A stretch of 64,000 bases of DNA from Solea solea. Lineage: Eukaryota > Chordata > Actinopteri > Pleuronectiformes > Soleidae. Below the pieces are notes generated by a model that saw nothing but the letters and a program-made list of their open reading frames with translations, did no database searches and was not told where the DNA came from. This document shows positions 56,391 to 64,000 of the stretch, piece by piece. Both the position numbers and the translations under genes were made by a program. The stretch covers positions 21,649,322-21,713,321 of the forward strand of contig NC_081143.1 in assembly GCF_958295425.1 (NCBI RefSeq), written 5' to 3'. Position 1 is the first letter of the stretch, and every line of letters starts with the position of its first letter.

Positions 56391-56800
56391 CCCTGCTTTA
56401 ACACCAAGCACATCGCCGAAGACACTTTTGCGCAAGATAACTTTGCATCACCGTAATTACGTGATGGTTTGTGCTATCAGAAGAGTTCCAACTGATTCGG
56501 AAAGCTGAGAAGTTGCAAATCAAAGCCAACGTGTGGTTTTTACGGTAATTTCAATCTCGCAGGAAGCTGGGGAATCAGCGTCTTTATCACCAGAGAGGAG
56601 AGGGATGGAAAAACGCCTGTACATGCTGTACTTTCCATTTCTTGGCCTGTTTTTGGACATTGAGACCAAAACTCGAACAAATGTTATTTTAAATCTGTTT
56701 TAAACTGTTCACTTTTCAAATTTAGCACGCAAAAATCTGGTGTTCGTGTACAACTACAGTGTTTAAAACATGCAGTAAATTGTAAATAACTGCCAGACAG
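56391..56800. mobile_element. Non-autonomous inverted-repeat element, copy 2
   Basis: The body aligns by eye with 33051-33413: the TTTAACACCAAGCACATCGC start, the TTTTGCGCAAGATAACTTTG stretch, GGAAGCTGGGGAATCAGCG, and the end at GCAGTAAATTGTAAATAACT. The right terminal repeat is missing. Confidence 0.65.
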
Positions 56801-57563
56801 TCTGTGTGAGTGTGTGTGAGAGGCTGCATATAAGCAACGAGGCAGAGTCGACCTGACATCCAGTCTGTGGTCATTTCCACGACGATCCGTCTCCAAAGAC
56901 TCTCGGGGAAAGCAGACACTCACAAGGGCACAGAGGATTAGATCATTACACAGCATAAGCATATGATTTCTGTCATTTCTCTCTCTAAGTTAAATCATTA
57001 ATGCGTTAAGTTAACGGTGATGCAACATGTACTGATGGATGTAGGACTGGAAATGCACGCTTAATGTTTGCTACATGTCTGTGATTCTCAGGGTTCTCAC
57101 TATAGTTTTCTAACTAGTTTTTAAGTGTGTCCCATATATATATACAGTAAATGTGATGCAGAAAAGGGCAATCAGATGGATAAATAACACAGGATATAAA
57201 CAGATGAATAAATAACACAGGACTCATTTCTGGATCTGATTTAGTTTAAAACAGCACAAATAATATTCAAAGCAAGAAATAATTGACTTCCAAATAAAAT
57301 AAAGACCTGGTTTTCAGAGAAAAAAAGCGAGCAGCATGCCGAGTATAGACCTATGCTGAGTTCAGAATATTTTATTACATAAAGTACTGGAGTTAAGAGT
57401 TATTTGGTTGAACAGAAATGTGCGTAGTTTGAGTAATCACATCTTTCATTCACTGAGATTTTTTTTTTTTTCAATCAACCTTGAGTGCCTGTACAGCGTA
57501 AGTATACGATGAAAATAAAGGCTTCTTTCCTGCCTCTGTAAATGTGGCCCTGAAAATCTTCTT

Positions 57564-57690
<127 letters not shown>

Positions 57691-58736
57691 ACGTATTCAT
57701 TAAATTACTTCTTCTTTTTTTTACTTTTGTGTAACTTCTTTTTCTTTTATTCCTTTGACTTCTTTTAACATTTTAGTTTTTTTTAACTCATTTCCAGAGA
57801 TAAATGTGTTCTGGGAGTCGGGATTGAAAAGAATAAATAAATAAATCTTACAAAAACTAAATGACTGCCTTCAAAGAAAATAAAAGCCCCGCACTGCTCT
57901 TCAACGTGTTTCCATCAGTTGTAACAAGTTTTATGAGTCAAATATTTGAAAAAAAATAATAAAACAGGTCAAACTTAATCCAATTTCGCAAATGTGGTTA
58001 GCACCACAATATTGAAAATGCACGCTCCGCCAACAGCAATCAAGCACTTAAGCTGCTGCTGTTTCTTTTGCCACACAGCTCCCATTAAGTTTCCTGAATG
58101 CAGTCCAAACACGTAACACTATGTTAAAGGGCTGATATGCAACTTATAGAAACATCAGAAGACTGAATTGCTTCTTTCTCTCCTCTCTCTTTCTGTGTGT
58201 GTGTGTGTGAGAGAAAGAGAGAGAGAGAGACAGGTGAGGGAGACGAAAATAGAGCATAGGCTTACAAGTAAGCACACTAATAATAGTAAAAGCACTTTAC
58301 TATAAATAACAGTTCAGGCCTTTGAAACACATTGCATGTTTGGACAGACACACGTGGGAGGAGAATAATTCAATCTGTTGTATTCTTCTGTGTATAATAA
58401 TAATAATAATCCACGTTCACACTCTGTCAGTGAGTCACAGACATAATGCTCCGTACATGACAGGACTGTTGACGTGTGACGTTAACGCGTAACGTTGCGT
58501 AAAAATGATGGCCCACGCGCTTCAGTCCCGTCGGTGATTTCCGTGCACACGCGGTGTCAAACTTGACGTGATCCGAGGTCTTTTCAGCTGGTGCAGCAGA
58601 TGTTGTCGCTGTAAATAGAAGCACGAGGGGGGCGGCATGCGACCACAGCTCGGGGGAGGGTATCCTTCACCGGGCTCACATCTCGCAAATTAGCTGTGTT
58701 TGTAGACATCCTTCGCCGACTGTCAGTCACTCAGTG

Positions 58737-58766
58737 GTGTGTGTGTGTGTGTGTATGTGTGTGTGA
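58737..58766. repeat. (TG)n microsatellite
   Basis: A TG tract with one interruption, directly visible. Confidence 0.85.
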
Positions 58767-60184
58767 GACAGCACAGTAAATGGGGACGTTTGGTTTCTCA
58801 TCACACCATTTTATTTTCCGACAAAAAGGGCACTGAATCATCTGCACAACTATATAGTGGAGTAAAATATACAACAATTTGCATAATGTGTTTTTTTTCT
58901 TTCTGGCAGTTTCAGCTTCCATTATTTTCACTGTCATCACCTCCACTTATTATAATGAGCACTGAGGAATTTCCTTCCCTGTCATCTTTACATAGAAGTG
59001 GCTGGAGAATTATTAGTGCTAGGACAATGTCCTCGTTTTTATCCAAATAGTGTGGACCTAATGTGACGTATGAAGGTCACCATTTTGCGCCACCATCTTT
59101 GTACTTTGCGGCCTGAAGTGACAAAAACTACTCAGAGCATGTGTTTCACATTCTGAAGCTCAGGCTTACTCCAAAAACAAAGGACATGCGGAGGCATTGC
59201 GTGAGCTGTTGTTTGATGAATTCATCTGCAGTCTCACCATTAGATGTCACCAATCCTTGCACAGTGACCTTTAAAGAGTATTTAAAGAGTGGTTTTCCAA
59301 ACCTCGCCAGTCTGTGTTAGAAAAGACCAAGAATCGTCCTTAATGGTGTTGACAGGGCTGCAATCAATGACTGACAACATTCCTAAATGTAAAGCCTGGA
59401 GATCCTGGCTGCAGTGTTTGTCGGTGTAGTCATTCGTTCACGCATGGATCTTTGTCCATTTTTCTCAAACATTTGGTCCAAATCACAGTAGTCATTTGAT
59501 GCTGTGATAAAAGGGGGCGGGGACATCATTATTAACATAATTGGTTAGGTAGGTTTGTCAGCAGGACACCACGGAGTTCTTCCACTCCCCCACACTAATG
59601 TGCGTGCTGTCGCTCCAAACTACATGACAAACACACCAATGGCAGCACCAGTGTCTTTAGGATATTTTGGATTCACATTTGCACCGTGGGAGGAAACGCA
59701 GACATGAATTCTGCAGCGGTTGCAAGATGTGTCGTTCGAGGGTCAAAGAGGGAATGGGCTCCTCAGTTAGTTATGGCGTCTACTGCACTATACAAATGTG
59801 CACAACAGCCCACAAATGTACACACATACACAAAGACACAGAGTATACAGTATATACAGAGAGGTCAGAGGTTAACTGTTCTGAAAGAAGTGAAGTGTCT
59901 CCATTTGCATAAACACATGGCACAGGCAAAGGGTCACACTTACTTTGACTGCAAAGCTCACCAGTAGCACGCAAGCTATTCTGTGGAAATACAGTTACCA
60001 AATCCAAACAGCTGACTTTTCCACCAAAGCTCTAAACATGGTCAAGATCAACAATCACGATATACTCGTTTAAATTAAAGGTCCAGTGAGTAACATTAAG
60101 GAGGGTTTACTTTGACATACTACCCACGTGTATGTTTGTATAAGCGTGGAATTGCTTACAGATAAAAGCTGTGAAAGTCTTTAA

Positions 60185-60475
60185 AGCCGTGTCTCCGCTG
60201 AGTAGAACCAGTTCGGTTTGGTACGGTACGTATTTTTTTTGGTGTTTCCATGAGTAAAAGTACCAAAACAAGCAGCCGTTCCATTGCTGGCAGCCTTCCC
60301 TTGCGGTACCACAATAAAATGGTACAGTACGGTCAGGGTGAAGCTAGATTGTCGTTTGTTTGTCCTCTCGCGGACACGTGGCCATCGAGCACAGTCCAGA
60401 CCCCGCCTACCAAGTAAAGGTAAGTAGGTTCTCTGTACTAACCGAGCCATACCATGATGGAAACACATCTTTTCA
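60185..60475. repeat. Possible inverted-repeat element with GGTACGGTACG
   Basis: The left edge reads GTGTCTCCGCTGAGTAGAAC. The right edge reads ACCATGATGGAAACACATC, and an internal GGTGTTTCCATGAGTAAAAG matches the complement of that edge. Repeated GGTAC/GTACC motifs lie between. I recognise the motif set from fish non-autonomous elements, but the ends do not pair well. Confidence 0.45.
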
Positions 60476-61085
60476 GATTTTTTGAAGCGAAAGCAAACGT
60501 AGAAGAACGGTTACGCAAAGGCCACCATAGTTCCCTTTACTTGCATGAGGCGAAAGTCCTTGTTGTTATGTTAGTGGGAGCTTGCAACAGATACGATATG
60601 TGAGGACAAAGCTTGTGAGTCGGGTCTGTCAGAGCATTTTTGGTTCTTAAAAGTACATCCTGACATGTTATGTGTCAGAGTAACAGGAAGTGGAGGATGG
60701 AAGGTGTTATTGATATTTATGTCTTCACCAAGGAGTCATGATGATTGCTGAGAGAGGCTGAAAAGGCAGTTATGTCAGATGACTGGATGCAAAGAAACCT
60801 GGGGCCTGGTAAACAGCCTGGTGATACATGTGCAGGGGAAAAAAAAAATATTCATGAGGTGCTTTCACAAATACAGGCCATCATAGATACAATGCATTGA
60901 GAATGAGTGTGAAATGTGTGCGGAAAATGACCAAGAAACCTATTTAAATGGCGTTACTGCTGAAAACTCTGGTCGTTTCACATTTGCCATTATTCAAACA
61001 GATATATCTCGTTCCTTTTCGATGATCCTCACATCGTATTTTTCCTCCACCGATCCTAAAACACCTGACACTCAAAGTCAATAAG

Positions 61086-61558
61086 TTACTGTTGCTGTGG
61101 GGCTAAGGCGGCAGAGAAAGCAGGCGCCGTCAGGGCAGTGATGGTGGGAGGTTCGCCGGAGTTTGCCATGGAGACTGCTGCACAGGTGGTAATGGTGGGT
61201 CTGGTCTCTGCTGGGTAAGTGTAGGGTGACTGGCAGGCACTGCTGGAGCAGTGCAGGTCTGCTGCTGTATGTGAGGTAGGTGAGGCTGGAGGGTGAGGAG
61301 AGATCTTCAGAGAGTAAGAAGAGATCCAGAATCAAGGCAAGCAGAGGAGGGAAGCATCAAAAGCAACATAGGTGGGGTAGGGGAAAAAAAAGAAAAAAGA
61401 AGAAGATGCGGCATGACATGAGACAACAGAGTTACGACGATAATGATGATGATGATGATGATGAAGGGAACAGAAAGAGAACGGTGAAACAAAAAGTAGA
61501 GCATTAATTCATACATACAAGCAAATGAAACATAGAATTTTGAACAGCCAGCAAAAAG

Positions 61559-61590
<32 letters not shown>

Positions 61591-62237
61591 AAATTATAGT
61601 AATATCGTTTTTATAAAGCACCTTTCTAGTGTTGATGACCTACAGAGCTACCACAGTTCTGCCATTCACCCATTCACCCACACATTCAAACAGCATATCG
61701 ACATTCAGGCCTTTCTCTATCACACACACGTATCTAACCCCATCACAAGTGTCTTGCCCCGGGGGACACGTTGGCATGTAGACCTTCCTGTTGAAGGATA
61801 AGTCCACTGTATAGTATGTATGTCATTGAATCTCATCGACACCAGCGCCAGAAACTGTTTATGTTGTCTCAAAACAAGTGGAACAGAAGGACACAAGACA
61901 CTGTGTTCTGAGGATTACAGTAAAGCTGAGGTGAAGGAGTCCAGGTTGCCTGTGTGCAAGTGTTTTACATGTGCAGGACTGAATGTGTTTACGTTATGAC
62001 CAGACCAACCAGAGCTAAAATCACATACCTCAACTTGATCATGAATACATGAATAATTGAGCACTTTTACATATCTCTAACTTTGTGACTTGATGAGGAA
62101 GTTGTAGTTCTAATAACCTTGAGCCAGCTGAAGAAGCTGTTAGAGAGTCTCACCAGGGCCTCTCTGTCAGTCTAATGCACTTCACTGTGCTTATACAAGT
62201 TATTCAACCTGACGTTATAAAGCCCCACGCTGCATTA

Positions 62238-62292
<55 letters not shown>

Positions 62293-62509
62293 TGTTCGCA
62301 GAAATTCTTCTTAGTGCACTGCGTTGACCTTTATTCATTTGGACTCCCTACACAAAGCCTTAACCATAACCAGTTAATACATAGGGCCTAACACATTTCA
62401 AATCTTAGGCCTGAACATAACCACTTCCTGGTTCTGCCTCATTAAGAGCAGCTTTTCGTCCGACTGAGTATTTAAGGCAGAAAAGGTCCTAAAGAGGCAA
62501 TGTAGGGAA

Positions 62510-62543
<34 letters not shown>

Positions 62544-62694
62544 GTACCTGGCTAGTCTGGGTATCATTGCGGACCTGGTTTCGCGGGGAGAGCATGATGC
62601 AGTCGTGCGCCGTAGTTTTCTCAGAACGCGGGGCACTGGGGTCGCCATCGTCTACTCCATTAGCCTTGCATCTTATACTCTTCATACACAGCAC
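61086..62694 (-). CDS. Unrecognised gene, two last coding exons (partial)
   Basis: Upstream exon 62694-62548 has 147 bases (49 codons, phase 0 at both sides), a good acceptor (GTGGTGCTGCAG) and a donor (AGCCAG before GTACTT). It encodes VLCMKSIRCKANGVDDGDPS, later TTAHDCIMLSPRNQ, a balanced soluble composition. The last exon can be read two ways, both phase 0. With acceptor CTCTGAAG the exon is 61304-61086 and ends in TALTAPAFSAALAPQQQ. With acceptor CCCTCCAG it is 61285-61130 and ends in QSPWQTPANLPPSLP. Both are Pro/Ser/Thr-rich. The gene must begin beyond the right edge of the window. The composition could suit a receptor or scaffold tail, but I do not recognise the family. Confidence 0.45.
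61443..61465. repeat. (GAT)n microsatellite
   Basis: Tandem GAT units, directly visible. Confidence 0.85.
61558..61590. repeat. (TA)n microsatellite
   Basis: A pure TA tract, directly visible. Confidence 0.9.
61620..61800 (-). repeat. SINE-like fragment
   Basis: Read on the minus strand, GGCAAGACACTTG and the outer TAGAAAGGTGCTTTATAAA look like the tail half of tRNA-derived SINEs in fish. The head is not clear. Confidence 0.4.
62239..62400. repeat. CA-linked dispersed repeat, copy 2
   Basis: A (CA)n tract at 62240-62289 is followed by TTCTTCTTAGTGCACTGCG and CCTTAACCATAACCAGTTAA. The order is the same as at 35088-35290. A further CA tract is at 62512-62541. Confidence 0.65.
62512..62541. 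repeat. (CA)n microsatellite
   Basis: A pure CA tract directly next to the donor of the exon at 62694-62548, seven bases from its end. Confidence 0.9.
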
Positions 62695-63040
62695 CTGCAG
62701 CACCACAACAACACATATTTTGGAGAGCTTTTAAAGTTGCATCAAAGTGCATGTACAGTGCTAAGCATAAATCAGTACAAGCCAACAGAATCCACATTTT
62801 CTATGGGACACTATACAAAAAAACAAGATTTGGTAATTTGCACACACACACATAAATCTATTTTTCCTAACAAATAAATACATAAATCTAACAAATTCAT
62901 GTTGCAAACATGAATACATCCAATGAAAGTCTTACATTTTGGACTCCAAAAATCCTAATTAACAAGAATTCAACCGCAGGTGAGTCTAATTATTCATTGA
63001 GAGAGTTGAGTATAGAAGGGCGTTACTTAACAAAGAAAAA
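62695..63040. other. Intron-like sequence, nothing else seen
   Basis: AT-rich sequence upstream of the acceptor at 62695-62696. It probably belongs to an intron of the unrecognised minus-strand gene. No exon found. Confidence 0.4.
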
Positions 63041-63510
63041 CCCCTTCCCATTTTCATTTCAACTACAAATATGTGGTACACTGCAGAGGAAAATGGCCTA
63101 GAATTTGTCAGGGCCCATGCAGAAAAAGATGAGGACTACTGGGATTCTATACTCTGGAGTGATGAGAACATGATTAATGTTTTTTGGACCTGATGACTTC
63201 AAAGCTGTATGGCTTCATAAAGGTGAGGAGTACAAAGAAAAATGCATGTTGCATTTCTGAAGAAGAACAGGGTGAAAGTGATTCAGTGGCCAATTATGTC
63301 TCCTGATCTGAACCCAATCGAACACCTAAGGGGAATTCTGAAGAGACAAGTTGAGCATTATTCGGCACCAAGGCTCGAAAAGAGGTCGATCTTGAAGAAT
63401 GGGAAAAAGATAAATATTGCAATATGTCGCCAGCTTGTTCATTACATGCCAAGAACACTTGTCACGCTGTCCTATAAAATAATGGAGGTCATACAAAATA
63501 TGAAGTAGTA
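63040..63510 (+). mobile_element. Tc1-like transposase remnant
   Basis: The plus strand encodes broken transposase pieces: FVRAHAEKDEDYWDSILWSD (about 63100-63160, around a catalytic Asp) and VIQWPIMSPDLNPIEHLRGI (about 63278-63340, the conserved block before the last catalytic acid). Several frameshifts and stops separate them. No clear terminal repeats were found. It would lie in an intron of the minus-strand gene. Confidence 0.88.
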
Positions 63511-64000
63511 GAAAAACACAGTATTATCATGAGACAACAGTTTCTAATAACTAGGCTTGAAAAACACAAACACAAACATGTGACTCATTGTGCGAGTGTA
63601 ATTCGCACAATGAGTATTTCTTGAAACTGAAGATTGCGAGACAGTCATGCTAAACAGCAACTGCGGCTAAAGAGGCTTTACTGCAGAAACCTTTGTACTT
63701 TATTTTAGTGTCAAAAAAGTTTATTTAAGAAACAGAGGAAAGAAGCCCAGCATAGCCATTTTTTTAAAGTGAAAGACACGCAAACGAAATCCCAGAAGTC
63801 CTGCTGGATGTTAATATTACAGACATCCATGGAGAAAGAAAGAAAAGGCATTCTATCTTGAGGTGAAGTTGTATTACGGATTAATTTGTCAAACATCAAG
63901 GCTAACCAAACTGTTTGCCTACATACTCAATAAGAAATACATTTCCACATGGTTATTTTCACTAATATCCAGCAGGACTTCAGTGAATTAGTATTTGAGT
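63511..64000. other. Right edge, no gene seen
   Basis: AT-rich sequence with a perfect 13-base-pair hairpin at 63583-63615 and no recognisable exon. Confidence 0.45.
63583..63615. repeat. Perfect 13-bp hairpin
   Basis: ACTCATTGTGCGA (63583-63595) is followed by a 7-base loop and its exact reverse complement TCGCACAATGAGT (63603-63615). It sits about 75 bases past the Tc1 remnant, so it may be a leftover of a transposon end. Confidence 0.8.

Noticed and set aside
58480..58700. CpG-richer patch as a gene start
   Set aside because: The longest frames have no recognisable domain and the splice signals are weak; no second exon found.
60181..60468. 95-codon minus-strand frame
   Set aside because: It lies inside a repeat with GGTAC motifs and has no recognisable protein features.

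Overview
This window is a piece of a bony-fish (teleost) chromosome. The genes are split by GT-AG introns, the spacers are rich in AT and microsatellites, and the repeats are typical of fish: Tc1/mariner remnants, tRNA-derived SINEs and short inverted-repeat elements. I rebuilt eight protein genes exon by exon. In each, the exon lengths and splice phases add up to an uninterrupted reading frame. I assigned names by recalling vertebrate family members, not by a database search.

Layout: (1) 1.6-4.6 kb, minus strand: a C2H2 zinc-finger gene of three exons with a dead mariner in its first intron. (2) 7.6-25.5 kb: a block whose human counterparts lie on 10q24: avpi1 (+), pi4k2a (-), pgam1 (+) and exosc1 (+). 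avpi1 and pi4k2a converge; pi4k2a and pgam1 diverge from a roughly 2 kb spacer that holds nested transposons and a SINE. (3) 26.7-44.6 kb: a block whose human counterparts lie on 16p: knop1 (-), gprc5b (-) and a litaf-like gene (-). exosc1 and knop1 end tail to tail about 1.2 kb apart, so that short gap is a junction between two ancestral blocks. (4) 44.7-61 kb: a gene-poor stretch of repeats and microsatellites. (5) 61.1-62.7 kb, minus strand: what looks like the last two coding exons of a gene that I could not name and that starts beyond the right edge.

The genes are mostly housekeeping genes: a Golgi/endosomal lipid kinase, a glycolytic mutase, an RNA exosome cap subunit and a nucleolar protein. 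The others are a signalling-type orphan receptor and an endosomal membrane adaptor. They do not form a pathway. I see no new multi-gene system. The points most worth checking are the two unrecognised exon clusters near 37.2 kb and 61-62.7 kb, a GC-AG intron that splits the catalytic aspartate codon of pi4k2a, a possible short spliced transcript or solo LTR near 40.5-41 kb, and several families of inverted-repeat elements with more than one copy here.
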